Source: Nocardiopsis sp. N85 (GTDB taxonomy: Bacteria; Actinomycetota; Actinomycetes; Streptosporangiales; Streptosporangiaceae). From it: 64,000 nt of DNA. Position numbers and translations under genes: made by a program. The stretch spans positions 1-64,000 of the forward strand of contig NZ_JARBUT010000001.1 in assembly GCF_028882275.1 (NCBI RefSeq). The letters are read 5' to 3'. The notes beneath the pieces were generated by a model that saw nothing but the letters and a program-made list of their open reading frames with translations, did not search any database and was not told the DNA's origin. Shown in pieces: positions 46,048 to 57,127 of this stretch (the stretch's first letter is position 1; every line of letters begins with the position of its first letter).

Positions 46048-47271
46048 TCACCTTGAGGTGCCGGCCGCCGCCAGGGCCTCGTCCCAGGTGGTCGCCCGCT
46101 CCAGCAGTCCCCGATAGCGCATGGTGCGCGGGGTGGAGCGCAGCCCGAGCACGCCGGTGAGCACGCCGCCCCGGCCGAGGAACGCCACGAATTTCCGGTC
46201 CTCCACGGAGCCGTGCACGACGGCGACCTGATCCGCCGGGGCGCCCTGCCCCAGAAGCTGGATCTTCATCTTGTATTGGTCCGACCAGAAGTAGGGCACC
46301 GGGGTGAAGGGTTCGCGCTCCTCCGGGGAGACGAGCAGGTTGTGCGCGACCGCCGCGGCCTGCTCGCCGGCGTTGGTCCAGTGCTCCAGCCGGACGCGCC
46401 CGCCGTAACGGGGGTGCGGCCAGTTCGCCAGGTCGCCGACCGCGTACACGTCGGGCGCGGTGGTCGCCGAGTACACGTCGCACGCCACCGACCCGTCGGC
46501 CAGCAGTTCGACGGACGATCCCCGCAGCCACCCGGTGTTGAGGTCCACTCCGATGCCGGCCACGACGAGGGGCGTCCCGATGACGGTCCCGTCGGTGAGC
46601 CTGACCCGTTCGATCGTGCCGTCGCCCTCGTAGGCCGCCACCCCGGAACCCAGGCGCACGTCCACGCCGTTCTCGCGATGCAGCTCGGTCAGCACCGACC
46701 CCAGACGCGGGTCGATCACCCGGGTGAGCGGTGTCGGGGCCGCCTCCACCAGGGTCACGTCGACCCCGAGGGCGCGTGCGCTCGCCGTCACCTCGGCGCC
46801 GACGAACCCCGCCCCCACGACCACCAGCCGACCGTGGTGGGTCAGCAGGGGGCGCAGTGCCTCGGCGTCGTCCAGGGTGCGCAGCACGTGCACGCCGGCC
46901 AGGTCGGTGTCGGGCCGGCGGGCCCGTGCCCCCGTCGCGATGACCAGTCCGTCGTAGGCGATGTCACCATCGTCGAGCTTCACCGAGCGGGCGTCGGTGT
47001 CCAGCCCGATCGCCCTGGTGCCCGGACGGAAGTCCAGGTCCAGGGCGTCGATCTCCGCGTCCTCCATGAGCCGCAGCGCCCGGTTCCCGGCCAGCGGGCC
47101 CGGGGCCAGGCCCAACCCGGTCAGCGCCTCCTTGGAGAGCGGCGGGCGGGAGTAGGGGCGGTGCGCCTCCTCCCCGAGGAGCGTGATCCGTCCCTCGAAG
47201 CCGCGTTCGCGCAGGCCGGCCGCCGTGTACAGGCCCGCCGTGCCGGCACCGACGATGACGATGTTTCGCAC
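46048..47271 (-). CDS. FAD-dependent NAD(P)H:ferredoxin/rubredoxin reductase
   Basis: 407 residues. FAD motif VIVGAGTAGLYTA at 5-17, NAD(P) motif VVVGAGFVGAEVTA near 155, YDGLVIATGA linker, and second FAD motif DVYAVGDLANWP. The C-terminal segment YFWSDQYKMKIQLLGQ is typical of rhodocoxin/putidaredoxin-type reductases. It passes electrons to a ferredoxin for a P450 or dioxygenase; neither is adjacent. GTG 47271 has GGAGA 5 nt upstream. It lies 11 bp after the asparaginase gene and is probably co-transcribed with it. Confidence 0.88.
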   Translation of the reverse strand: MRNIVIVGAGTAGLYTAAGLRERGFEGRITLLGEEAHRPYSRPPLSKEALTGLGLAPGPLAGNRALRLMEDAEIDALDLDFRPGTRAIGLDTDARSVKLDDGDIAYDGLVIATGARARRPDTDLAGVHVLRTLDDAEALRPLLTHHGRLVVVGAGFVGAEVTASARALGVDVTLVEAAPTPLTRVIDPRLGSVLTELHRENGVDVRLGSGVAAYEGDGTIERVRLTDGTVIGTPLVVAGIGVDLNTGWLRGSSVELLADGSVACDVYSATTAPDVYAVGDLANWPHPRYGGRVRLEHWTNAGEQAAAVAHNLLVSPEEREPFTPVPYFWSDQYKMKIQLLGQGAPADQVAVVHGSVEDRKFVAFLGRGGVLTGVLGLRSTPRTMRYRGLLERATTWDEALAAAGTSR

Positions 47272-47282
47272 TGTGTCTCCGT

Positions 47283-48245
47283 TCAGAGCGGGCGGACCTC
47301 CCCCACCGCCGCTTCGCCACCGTGGACGGGGACCCGCAGTCGGTCCTCGACGGGGGTGACGTCCACGCCCAGGGTGCGCAGGGCGTCGAGTGCGACCAGG
47401 GTACGCGCCCGCTCGGCGGCGTCCCCGTCACTGATCTTCACGGCGACGGTCTCCCCGGTGGCCGCCCCCAGGATCAGCACCCCGTCGGCGCCGATCTTGG
47501 AGACCAGGCCGGGCATGCGCGTCATCAGGTCGGTGTCCACCCGGCCTGTGCCGGACACGTACTCGGGGTGGGCGCTCATGGCCGCCAGGACCGCGTGCTC
47601 GGGGGACCCCTCGGGGGCGGTGCGCATCCGCCACAGCCCTCGGGCCAGGCCGGCCAGGGAGACGGCCAGCTGGGGCGCCCCGCAGCCGTCGACGGCGGTG
47701 TGCGCGACCGGTTCGCCGCACAGGTCCTCGATGGCCTCGCGGACGAGCGTTTGGAGGGGGTGTCCCGGGTCGAGGTAGTCCTCGGTGTCCCATCCCCGGG
47801 CGACGCACGCGGAGAGCATCCCGGCGTGTTTGCCGGAACAGTTCATCAGCAGGCGGTCGGGTTCGCGGCCGGCCCGCACGAACTCCTGCCGGGCCGCCGA
47901 TCCACCGGGGACGGCGGGCGGGCAGCGCAGCGCGTCGGGGGTGAGTCCGGCCTCCGCGAGGATGAGCCGTGCGCGTTCCTCGTGGATCGGTTCGCCGCCG
48001 TGGCTGCCGGCCGCGATGGCCAGGGACGGGCCGCTCAGCGGCGCGCCGGCGCGCAGCATCGCCAGGGCCTGGAAGGGCTTGGCGGACGAGCGGGGGAACA
48101 TCGGCTGGTGCACGGGTCCGCGCGCGTGGGCGATCCGCCCGTCGGCGGCCAGCCCCACGACCGCGCCGTAGTGCACGCTCTCACGCATCCCCGAACGGGT
48201 CACCTCGGCGAGGGGGACGTATTCGGGCAGCAGGGCTCGGGTCAT
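47283..48245 (-). CDS. asparaginase (Rhizobium etli type II-like family)
   Basis: 320 residues of the asparaginase family typified by the R. etli thermolabile enzyme, distinct from AnsA/AnsB. It has PMFPRSSAKPFQALAML with the Ser/Lys pair, AIAAGSHGGEPIH, and MNCSGKHAGMLSAC. It hydrolyses L-asparagine to aspartate and ammonia in the cytosol. ATG 48245 has GAGGAG 6 nt upstream. First gene of a two-gene unit with the ferredoxin reductase; there is no obvious functional link between the two. Confidence 0.88.
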   Translation of the reverse strand: MTRALLPEYVPLAEVTRSGMRESVHYGAVVGLAADGRIAHARGPVHQPMFPRSSAKPFQALAMLRAGAPLSGPSLAIAAGSHGGEPIHEERARLILAEAGLTPDALRCPPAVPGGSAARQEFVRAGREPDRLLMNCSGKHAGMLSACVARGWDTEDYLDPGHPLQTLVREAIEDLCGEPVAHTAVDGCGAPQLAVSLAGLARGLWRMRTAPEGSPEHAVLAAMSAHPEYVSGTGRVDTDLMTRMPGLVSKIGADGVLILGAATGETVAVKISDGDAAERARTLVALDALRTLGVDVTPVEDRLRVPVHGGEAAVGEVRPL

Positions 48246-48428
48246 ACGGGGCTCCTCATCGTTGAAGAGTGCGTGGAGTGTCCGTGGATGTACGGACATG
48301 CGTCAGAACGTTACCGCCAGGCTCTTTCTTCCTTTTGCCCGGGACGAGGGGTGGCCCCGTACGTCGGAAGCCGGGAGTAAGGTCGTGGCGGTGGAACCAC
48401 GGGTCACGACGAAGGGAACGGGCACACG

Positions 48429-49346
48429 ATGGGAACGCTGCGGATGGGCGTGCTGACCCGGCGCAGGGTCGGCCTCCGGGCGGCGGACCTGGAGTACGCG
48501 GTGCTCGACACGGAGACGACCGGCCTGGACCCGCGCACGGGCGCCCGCATCGTGGAGATCGCGGTGGTCCGGGTGCGCGGTGACGGCACCCTCCTGGAGG
48601 AGTTCACCACCCTGGTCGACCCCCGGGCCGACGTGACCGGCCGCGAGTTCCACGGCATCGGGGAGGGCGATGTCATCGGTGCCCCGACCGCCGACGAGGT
48701 GGTACCGGAGGTGGTCCGGTTGCTCTCGGGTGCCGTGGTGGTCGGCCACAACCTCGACTTCGAGCAGCGTTTCCTCACCTCGGAACTGGTGCCCTTCGGG
48801 CTCCCCGAGAGCCTGCCGGGGCTGTGCACGCTGCGCGCCCTGCGCGCACAGGTGGACCTGGAGCGCTATTCGCTTCCCAAGGCGTCGTACGCGCTGAGCG
48901 GCGTGTGGCCGACCGGTCAGCACACCGCCCTGGGTGACGCCCGTGCCTGTGCGCGACTTCTGGTGGAGATGATCGCCAACGCCCCGGGGGAACTGCGCTA
49001 CCGGGGCGCGCCGCCGCTCCCGGTCGCGATCCCGGCGCCGCGCCGGGTCCCGGTGGCCGCGGGCGCCCCCGCGGAGGGGGTCCGCTGGAAGCCGCGCACG
49101 GCCGCGCCGCCCGGGGACCTGCTCACCCCGCGCCCGTGGGCCGACATCCGTTGGCGTTCCCTGGAACTGGACCCGCTGCTGTGCGGCGGCGCCTTCGGGG
49201 CGACCGACCGGGCCATCGCGGAGATGGCGGCGCACCGGGACGCGCGCACGCGTCGCCGGGTCGCGGCGGCGGTCGCGGTCGCCGGAGGATTGGCGGCCGG
49301 TGGCCTGTTGGCGGGGCTGAGGCACCGCCTCCGGGTGCGTCAGTAA
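48429..49346 (+). CDS. DnaQ-like 3'-5' exonuclease with C-terminal hydrophobic segment
   Basis: 305 residues. DEDDh exonuclease motifs: ExoI DTETTG (27-32), ExoII GHNLDFEQRF near 117, and ExoIII HTALGDARACA near 166. The catalytic set is complete. After residue 200 the linker is Pro/Arg-rich, and a hydrophobic AAAVAVAGGLAAGGLLAGL segment with basic flanks lies near the end, possibly membrane-associating. It is not fused to a polymerase or GIY-YIG domain. Its 3' end overlaps the convergent small gene by 7 bp. Confidence 0.85.
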   Translation: MGTLRMGVLTRRRVGLRAADLEYAVLDTETTGLDPRTGARIVEIAVVRVRGDGTLLEEFTTLVDPRADVTGREFHGIGEGDVIGAPTADEVVPEVVRLLSGAVVVGHNLDFEQRFLTSELVPFGLPESLPGLCTLRALRAQVDLERYSLPKASYALSGVWPTGQHTALGDARACARLLVEMIANAPGELRYRGAPPLPVAIPAPRRVPVAAGAPAEGVRWKPRTAAPPGDLLTPRPWADIRWRSLELDPLLCGGAFGATDRAIAEMAAHRDARTRRRVAAAVAVAGGLAAGGLLAGLRHRLRVRQ

Positions 49347-49597
49347 CCGGACAGGACGAGGAAGAACGCGACGATCAGCGCGCTGCCGCCCAGGGTGGTG
49401 AGCAGGGCGCGGCCCTGTTCGGTCAACCGGGCGGAGGCCAGCCGCAACCGCGGTGGGGCCGTCACGGTCCGGACGGCCGTCGGACGGCCGCCGGGTCGGT
49501 CGGGGACGTAAGAGGGCACCTTGTTGAACATCGCGATCAGCACCAGCACGGCGCCGATCGTCAGGAGTGCGAGCGACACGGAGGGGAGAACCTTCAC
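49340..49597 (-). CDS. small two-helix membrane protein
   Basis: 85 residues with transmembrane helices at about 7-23 (VSLALLTIGAVLVLIAM) and 66-83 (TTLGGSALIVAFFLVLSG), and a basic loop between them. ATG 49597. No recognisable family. Its stop codon lies inside the end of the convergent exonuclease gene. Hydrophobicity and strand-specific codon pattern support it as real. Confidence 0.65.
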   Translation of the reverse strand: MKVLPSVSLALLTIGAVLVLIAMFNKVPSYVPDRPGGRPTAVRTVTAPPRLRLASARLTEQGRALLTTLGGSALIVAFFLVLSGY

Positions 49598-49709
49598 GAC
49601 TCGGGTCCGGGATCATGATTCCTACCGGATCCGGGGTGCGGTTCTCGACTCGGTATCGCCCGATGGCCACGCCGATGCCCGTTACGGGCGGACCCTTATG
49701 ACCCGCAGC

Positions 49710-50369
49710 TCACGAGTGGTCGCCGAACGTATCGTTCCTGGGGCGCTCAAGGACGATGGTCTCCACGGTTTCGGACGCCACCCCCAGGGCGCGCAGCACG
49801 AACCGGGTGACGAGGGCGTGCGTCTCCTCCAGGTCGATATCCCCGCTGACCAGGGGGAGGCGCTGGGAGCCGACCATCGACAGGGTGAGCCGGGCGACCG
49901 CCTCGGCGGGCATCGCGTCGAACTCGCCGCCGGCGATCCCCTCCTCCAGGATCTCCGTCAGCAGACTCTGCATCGGGGCCACGTGGGCGGCCAGCGCCCG
50001 GTAGGCCTGCGGACCGAGGCTGGCGCCGAGTTCGGCGGCGGGCGGGTGCGGGTGCGCCATGATGCCCTGGAGTTGAAGGCGGACGAACGCCGAGAGCCGT
50101 CGTGCCGCGGACACGCCCGAGGGGAGTTCGCGCCGGTAACTCTCCACGAAGCGGTTGTTGACCTCTTCGGTGAAGGCCAACAGCAGGGTGGGCTTGTCCG
50201 GGAAGTAGTTGTAGAGCGCGGTGCGGGTGATGCCGGCGGCGTTGGCGACGTCGGTCATGGAGACGCGATCGATCCCCTGTGACCTGATCAGCTCGTCGAC
50301 GGCCTCCATGATGCGCTCCCGTGTGCGGGCACGGTGGGCGGCGATGGTGGGCGCCGTGATCTTGGGCAT
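49710..50369 (-). CDS. TetR-family transcriptional regulator
   Basis: 219 residues. TetR helix-turn-helix at about 17-62 (ERIMEAVDELIRSQGIDRVSMTDVANAAGITRTALYNYFPDKPTL). The ligand-binding domain is generic. ATG 50369. It lies 114 bp downstream of heme oxygenase on the same strand. A perfect 7-1-7 palindrome upstream of heme oxygenase may be its operator. No other target genes are obvious. Confidence 0.85.
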   Translation of the reverse strand: MPKITAPTIAAHRARTRERIMEAVDELIRSQGIDRVSMTDVANAAGITRTALYNYFPDKPTLLLAFTEEVNNRFVESYRRELPSGVSAARRLSAFVRLQLQGIMAHPHPPAAELGASLGPQAYRALAAHVAPMQSLLTEILEEGIAGGEFDAMPAEAVARLTLSMVGSQRLPLVSGDIDLEETHALVTRFVLRALGVASETVETIVLERPRNDTFGDHS

Positions 50370-50483
50370 TCCTCTATGGTGGCACGCCGAAGGGGCCGGA
50401 CCGCACCGGTCCGGCCTCGCCGCCGTCCTTCTCCACGGCTTCCGCCCGGGTGGGGTCGGATGTCCGAACCCGGCCGCCCGGGG

Positions 50484-51161
50484 TCAGGCCCCGGTGACGT
50501 GCAGCCGTCCCAGGTCGGCGAACACCTCGGTGTTGAACCGGTAGGCGAGGCGGGTCTCGTCGATGAGCCGGTCGGCGGTCGCGGCGTCCGGCTCCAGGGA
50601 GTCGAGCCGCTCGCGGTAGCCGGCGCGGAACCTCGGCAGACTGCCCAGTCCGTCGAACACGTAGAAGGAGACCCCCTCCTCGGTGAGCCCGTAGGCCTTG
50701 GCGGCGGTGCGGCGGATGAACTGCCCGCCGGAGACGTCGCCCATGTACCGGGTGTAGTGGTGGGCCACGAACCCTTCGGGGCGGTCGATCATCTGCTCGA
50801 TGCGGGCGACGTAGGTGCGGGTGGCGGGGGTGGGGGAGACGAGCCCGCGCCAGTCGGCGCCGAGCAGGTGCTCCAGGTCGCGGACCAGGGAGGGGACCCG
50901 CTCCAGTTCGGGGTAGTGGAACCGGCCGGCCACGGGGTCCTCGATCAGCGCCCGGCCGACCCGCTCCAGGGCGACGTAGGCGAAGTAGTGCTGGGCGACC
51001 ATCGCGATGTACCCGGGCAGGGGGAGGGTGCCGGACATGAGGGCCTGCGTGAAGCCGTGGTCCTCGGCGGCCTGGTGGTCGCTCCACGTGGCGGCCTTGA
51101 GCCGCTCGGAGAACAGCTCCGAGTCGGGGGCCGTGGTGGGGGCTTCGGCCGTGACGCTCAT
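50484..51161 (-). CDS. hmuO: biliverdin-producing heme oxygenase
   Basis: 225 residues, typical for bacterial HmuO. Proximal heme ligand His29 in WSDHQAAEDHGF, and distal helix glycine motif GDVSGGQFIRR at 141-151. It opens heme to biliverdin, CO and iron, usually for iron acquisition. ATG 51161 has GGAAGAGGGAG upstream. An iron-box-like sequence and a palindrome lie in the promoter, supporting iron control. No heme uptake genes are nearby. Confidence 0.95.
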   Translation of the reverse strand: MSVTAEAPTTAPDSELFSERLKAATWSDHQAAEDHGFTQALMSGTLPLPGYIAMVAQHYFAYVALERVGRALIEDPVAGRFHYPELERVPSLVRDLEHLLGADWRGLVSPTPATRTYVARIEQMIDRPEGFVAHHYTRYMGDVSGGQFIRRTAAKAYGLTEEGVSFYVFDGLGSLPRFRAGYRERLDSLEPDAATADRLIDETRLAYRFNTEVFADLGRLHVTGA

Positions 51162-51195
51162 CCGCGTTCTCCCTCTTCCTAGGTCGGTGCCTTTG

Positions 51196-51210
51196 ATGAC
51201 ATCATGTCAT
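51196..51210. promoter_or_regulatory. perfect 7-1-7 palindrome upstream of hmuO
   Basis: ATGACAT-C-ATGTCAT, 35 bp upstream of the heme oxygenase start. This is a good candidate operator for the downstream TetR. Confidence 0.55.
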
Positions 51211-51229
51211 TTAGGTGAGCCTTCCTTCA
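51211..51229 (-). promoter_or_regulatory. IdeR/DtxR iron-box-like site
   Basis: TTAGGTGAGCCTTCCTTCA resembles the DtxR/IdeR consensus TTAGGTTAGSCTAACCTAA in its left half and central GCCT. It directly abuts the palindrome upstream of hmuO. The rest of 51162-51584 holds no gene; it contains an A-run at 51254-51260 and an AT-richer patch near 51480 that may serve the phosphorelay operon. Confidence 0.55.
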
Positions 51230-51584
51230 AGATGGATACGACAGGTCGTCGTTAAAAAAACGGCCGAAGAGCGCTTGGCATGTGTCGGGCGTCACAATGT
51301 GGTGTCCCATGCGTTGCACATGCCCCTGCACGCGCACCCTTCCATGGCCGAAGGCACCCCGGATTCCCTTGTCCGGAGCCACTTCCCGGCTCCCGATCCC
51401 TCGTCGGAAGCCCGGTTCCCCCGTCCGGCGTTGTATGTGTCTCCCCCACGCCTGCTGGTCAACAGGTCCTCGGGGCGTTTATCTTTTGGGAAGCCATGCG
51501 GTCCGAACCACCCCGGGGTGTCCGTCTCGGACCACGGGCGGCGTGACGGCGAGCAGCCGCGGACCGTCAGACCGAAGGCGATGA

Positions 51585-52891
51585 GTGGATACCAGGAGAA
51601 CAGGGCACGATCCCACAGCGGTGATCGGTGCGGGGGCGGCGCACGCCGTTCCCGCCGATGGTGTTGCCGCCAACGGCCGCGCCACGCCGGGCGAGGCCGC
51701 CCTGAACGAACGGGTGGAGGCTGCCGTCGAATCGGTTGACGTCCTGCTGATCGAAGACGATGCGGGTGACGCCTTCCTCGCCGAGGAACTGCTCGCCGAA
51801 ACGGCGCTCACCACCCGCATCACCTGGGTCTCCACCCTCAAGGACGCCCGCGAGCACCTCAAGGGCTTCCGCGGCTGCGTCCTGCTCGACCTCAACCTGC
51901 CCGACGCGCACGGCCTGGACCTGCTCCGGGAGGTCCTCCAGAGCGCCCCCGCCGCGGCCGTCGTCGTCTTCACCGGACTCGACGACGAGCACGAGGGCAT
52001 CGCCGCCGTCGCCGCCGGCGCCCAGGACTACCTCGTCAAGGGCCAGGTCGACGGCTCCCTCCTCGGCCGCAGCCTGCGCTACTCCCTGGAACGCCGCCGC
52101 GCCGACGAGAACGCCCACCAGCTCCGCGAGGCCCGTCTGCGAGCCCGCGAGAACATGCGCCTCGAACGCGGCCTGCTGCCCCAGGTGCTCCTCCAGCGCT
52201 CACCGCTCAGCCATCGCGCCTACTACCGGCCCGGCCGCAAGCGCGCCATCGTCGGCGGCGACTTCTACGACGCGGTCGAGAAGGACGGCACCACCCACAT
52301 CATCATCGGTGACGTCAGCGGCCACGGCCCCGACGAGGCCGCCCTCGGCGTCAGCCTGCGCATCGCCTGGCGCACCCTCATCATGGCCGGCGTCGCCGAA
52401 CCCACGGTGCTGCCCAACCTGGAGGCCATCCTCGTCAGCGAGCGGGCCCAGGAGGAGATGTACGCGACGCTGTGCATGGCCAGCATGGACACCGGCGACG
52501 ACCGGGTCCGGCTGCGCGTCCTCGGTCACCCGCCGCCCATGATCGTCCGGGACGCCTCCGTGGAGGAGACCCCTGTCGCCCCCCAGCCTCCCCTCGGGGT
52601 CTTCCCCGTGGAGGACGCGGACGTCGACGAGGTCGTGCTCCCGCGCGGGTCCAGCCTGTTGATGTACACCGACGGCCTCGTCGACGCCTACGACGGGACC
52701 CCGCCCGCGCGCCTGGAGGTCGCGGGCCTGCGCCGGCTGGTCACCGGTGTCCTGGAACAGGGCGTGTCCCTCGCCCGCCTGCCCGAACGGGTGGTGGACG
52801 AGGCCGAACGGAGCAACGGCGGACCGCTCCAGGACGACGTGGCGATGCTCCTCATCAGCCACGACGACCACCAGGGGAACGGAGAGCGGGA

Positions 52892-52895
<4 letters not shown>
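51585..52895 (+). CDS. response regulator fused to PP2C/SpoIIE-type phosphatase
   Basis: 436 residues. The receiver domain spans about 52-170 with acidic pair EDD (57-59), phospho-acceptor Asp102 (LLDLNLPD) and Lys152. A helical linker is followed by a PPM/SpoIIE phosphatase domain (about 190-425) with VGGDFYDAV near 223 and GDVSGHGPDEAALGV near 242, where metal-binding Asp residues are intact. RsbU-like: it probably dephosphorylates an anti-sigma antagonist when phosphorylated by the adjacent kinase. The stop overlaps the kinase GTG by 4 bp. Confidence 0.9.
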
Positions 52896-54843
<1,948 letters not shown>

Positions 54844-54847
<4 letters not shown>

Positions 54848-55290
54848 GCGAGGTCATGTTGGTGCATCCGATCGAGGTGCTGCTGGTCGAGGACGACCCG
54901 GGCGACGTCCTCATGACCAAGGAGGCGTTCGAGGAACACAAGCTGGGCAACCGCCTGCACGTGGTCTCCGACGGCGTCGAGGCGCTCCGTTTCCTGCGCC
55001 GGGAGGGCGAGTACGCCGAGGCCCCACGTCCGCACCTGATCCTCCTCGACCTCAACCTGCCCCGGAAGGACGGGCGGGAGGTCCTCCAGGAGGTCAAGAA
55101 CGACGAGGAACTGGCGCACATCCCCGTCGTCGTGCTCACCACCTCCGAGGCGGAGGAGGACGTGTTGCGCAGCTACCGCCTGCACGCCAACGCCTACGTT
55201 CCCAAGCCGGTCGACTTCGACCAGTTCATCAAGGTCGTTCGGCAGATAGACGACTTCTTCGTCACCGTGGTGCGGCTGCCCAAGGGCTGA
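54844..55290 (+). CDS. single-domain response regulator (Rcp1-like)
   Basis: 148 residues, receiver only: EDD (16-18), phospho-acceptor Asp69 ([11 protein letters not shown]), Thr/Ser in LTTSEAEED and Lys121 (YVPKPVDF). This is the phytochrome-partner Rcp1 subfamily. TTG 54844 overlaps the kinase stop (TTGA); ATG 54856 is an alternative. With no output domain it may act as a phosphate sink or shuttle for the kinase upstream. Confidence 0.9.
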
Positions 55291-55371
55291 ACCGGAGCCG
55301 GAGCGGGATCCGACGAACGCGCGTGTTCGCGAAACGGGTGGACGCGCCTGTTTTTCGTTACGGTAAGGGGT

Positions 55372-55902
55372 ATGAGCTTGCCGGAACCCCGCGACCCCGC
55401 CGGCCCCTACCGCGTCGGCGTGGTGTGCCTGGGCAACATCTGTCGCTCGCCCATGGCCGCCAAGGTGCTGACGGCCGACCTGGAACGGGCCGGACTGGAG
55501 GACCTCGTCGAGGTGGACAGCTCCGGTACCGGCGACTGGCATGTGGGCGGCGCGATGGATCCACGGGCCGCCTCCACGCTCCGCGTGCACGGATACCTCG
55601 TCGATCACACCGCCCGACAGTTCGATCCGTCCGATCTGGCCGGCCTCGACCTGCTCCTGGCCATGGACCTGGACAACCTCGACGACCTGCGCCGCGTCAT
55701 CGACCGCCACGGGCCCGAACACGGCTTCGCCCCCTCCCGGCTGAGGCTGTTCCGCTCCTTCGCCCCCGGGGCGGGGCCCAACGCCGAGGTACCCGACCCC
55801 TACTACGGCGGTGACGACGGGTTCACCGCGGTGCTCAACATGGTGGAGGCCGCCGCCAAGGGCCTGACCGGTGAACTCACCGCCCTTCTGAAGCAGCGGT
55901 AG
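55372..55902 (+). CDS. low-molecular-weight protein tyrosine phosphatase family
   Basis: 176 residues. P-loop CLGNICRS with Cys19 and Arg25, and the general-acid Asp in VPDPYYGG. The family dephosphorylates phosphotyrosine. One bacterial branch (LMW-PTP-A) acts instead on ribulosamine/erythrulosamine 5-phosphates made on proteins. The next gene is a fructosamine-kinase homologue, which points to that second role. ATG 55372 follows AAGGGGT. Confidence 0.9.
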   Translation: MSLPEPRDPAGPYRVGVVCLGNICRSPMAAKVLTADLERAGLEDLVEVDSSGTGDWHVGGAMDPRAASTLRVHGYLVDHTARQFDPSDLAGLDLLLAMDLDNLDDLRRVIDRHGPEHGFAPSRLRLFRSFAPGAGPNAEVPDPYYGGDDGFTAVLNMVEAAAKGLTGELTALLKQR

Positions 55903-55984
55903 ACGGGGCCCGGTGGTGGAGGGGGGATCCGTGTGCGCCGCAGGCGGTGACGAGGGGCGACGTCGGGACCCGGTCAAGGGGACC

Positions 55985-56836
55985 ATGGCGGAACGGCTGA
56001 CCGCCCTGCTCGGTCACCGGGTGCGCCGGGCGGTCCGGGCCGAACACGGCCACGACTGGGACATCTCCTACGCCGAGGTCGAGGACGGCACCCGCCTGTT
56101 CGTCAAGTCCCTGCCGCGCACCGCCGCACCCAGCGCCGTGCTCACCTCCGAGGCCCGGGGACTGACCTGGCTGGGGCGCGCCTTCGGCTCGCCCGCCCTG
56201 GAACCGGTGGCCTGGGACGACCGCATCCTGGTGCTCCCCTGGGTGGAGGAACGCGAACCCTCCCCGTCCGCCGCCGAACGCCTGGGCCGTCGGCTCGCCG
56301 GGATGCACCTGACCGGTGCCGACCACTTCGGCGCCCCGTGGCCCGGCTACATCGGCCCGTTGCCCATGGACAACACGCCGTCCGGGAAGTGGCCGACCTT
56401 CTACGCCGAACAGCGACTGCGCCCCTACCTGCGCCGGGCCGCCGACCAGGGCGGATTGACCCCCTCCGACGTGCGGATCGTGGAGAAGGTGGTGGACCGC
56501 GTCGCCGACCTGGCCGGAGAGCCCGAACCGCCCGCCCGGATCCACGGGGACCTGTGGAGCGGGAACGTGCTCTGGCGCGGCCGGGACGCGGTGCTCGTCG
56601 ACCCGGCCGCCCACGGCGGGCACCGGGAGGCCGACCTGGCGATGCTCACCCTGTTCGGTCTCCCGCATCTGGAGCGGGTCCGCGACGCCTACAACGAGGT
56701 GGCGCCGCTGGCCGCCGGATGGCGTTCACGGGTGGCGCTGCACCAGCTGCACCCGCTCCTGGTGCACGTGTGCCTGTTCGGCGCCGCCTATCGGACCACC
56801 GTCCTGGAGGCCGCCCGCGCCGCCCTCAAGGGCTGA
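55985..56836 (+). CDS. fructosamine/ketoamine 3-kinase family protein
   Basis: 283 residues. Aminoglycoside-phosphotransferase-like fold with FVKSLPR near 41, catalytic loop IHGDLWSGNVLW and metal Asp in VLVDPAAHGGHREADLAM. It phosphorylates ketoamine adducts (bacterial members prefer ribulosamine and erythrulosamine), leading to their spontaneous removal from proteins. It follows the LMW phosphatase gene by 82 bp, a recurrent bacterial pairing. ATG 55985 fits homologues. An in-frame GTG at 55931 has a stronger Shine-Dalgarno (GGAGGGGGG) and would add 18 residues. Confidence 0.88.
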   Translation: MAERLTALLGHRVRRAVRAEHGHDWDISYAEVEDGTRLFVKSLPRTAAPSAVLTSEARGLTWLGRAFGSPALEPVAWDDRILVLPWVEEREPSPSAAERLGRRLAGMHLTGADHFGAPWPGYIGPLPMDNTPSGKWPTFYAEQRLRPYLRRAADQGGLTPSDVRIVEKVVDRVADLAGEPEPPARIHGDLWSGNVLWRGRDAVLVDPAAHGGHREADLAMLTLFGLPHLERVRDAYNEVAPLAAGWRSRVALHQLHPLLVHVCLFGAAYRTTVLEAARAALKG

Positions 56837-56859
56837 GGCGTGTTCCCTGGACGCTCTTC

Positions 56860-56996
56860 CGCGCTCTTGGGGTCGCGAGGGCGCCTTCGGGGTTCCGGGG
56901 GTCTGGAGCGAACCTCCGGGGAACGAGGAGGTGGGCGCGGGGCCGAAGCGCCCCGGTTCTCCCGGCGTGCCGAGCACGGACCGGAGCGGAGCGCGG
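56860..56996 (-). repeat. dispersed intergenic repeat, copy B (inverted relative to copy A)
   Basis: The reverse complement of this stretch aligns along most of its length with 17838-17967, with shared blocks CGGTCCGTGC, CTTCGGCCCCGCGC, TCCTCGTTCC, GTTCGCTCC and CGGAACCCCG. It lies in the noncoding 291-bp gap between two convergent genes, next to a terminator, as copy A does. Confidence 0.65.
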
Positions 56997-57085
56997 GTTC
57001 GGCCCGTCCCGGGGACGTTCGACGGTCGCGAGGTGTCGAGCGACGCGAGGCCCGCGGACCCGCCTCCCGCCCCCACCAGGACCCC

Positions 57086-57122
57086 GCCGAGGCCCCGCGG
57101 CCGGAGCCCGCGGGGCCTCGGC
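57086..57122. terminator. bidirectional hairpin terminator
   Basis: A perfect 15-bp stem (GCCGAGGCCCCGCGG with CCGCGGGGCCTCGGC) surrounds a 7-nt loop, 6 bp from the transporter gene stop codon. Confidence 0.88.
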
Positions 57123-57127
57123 GGCGG

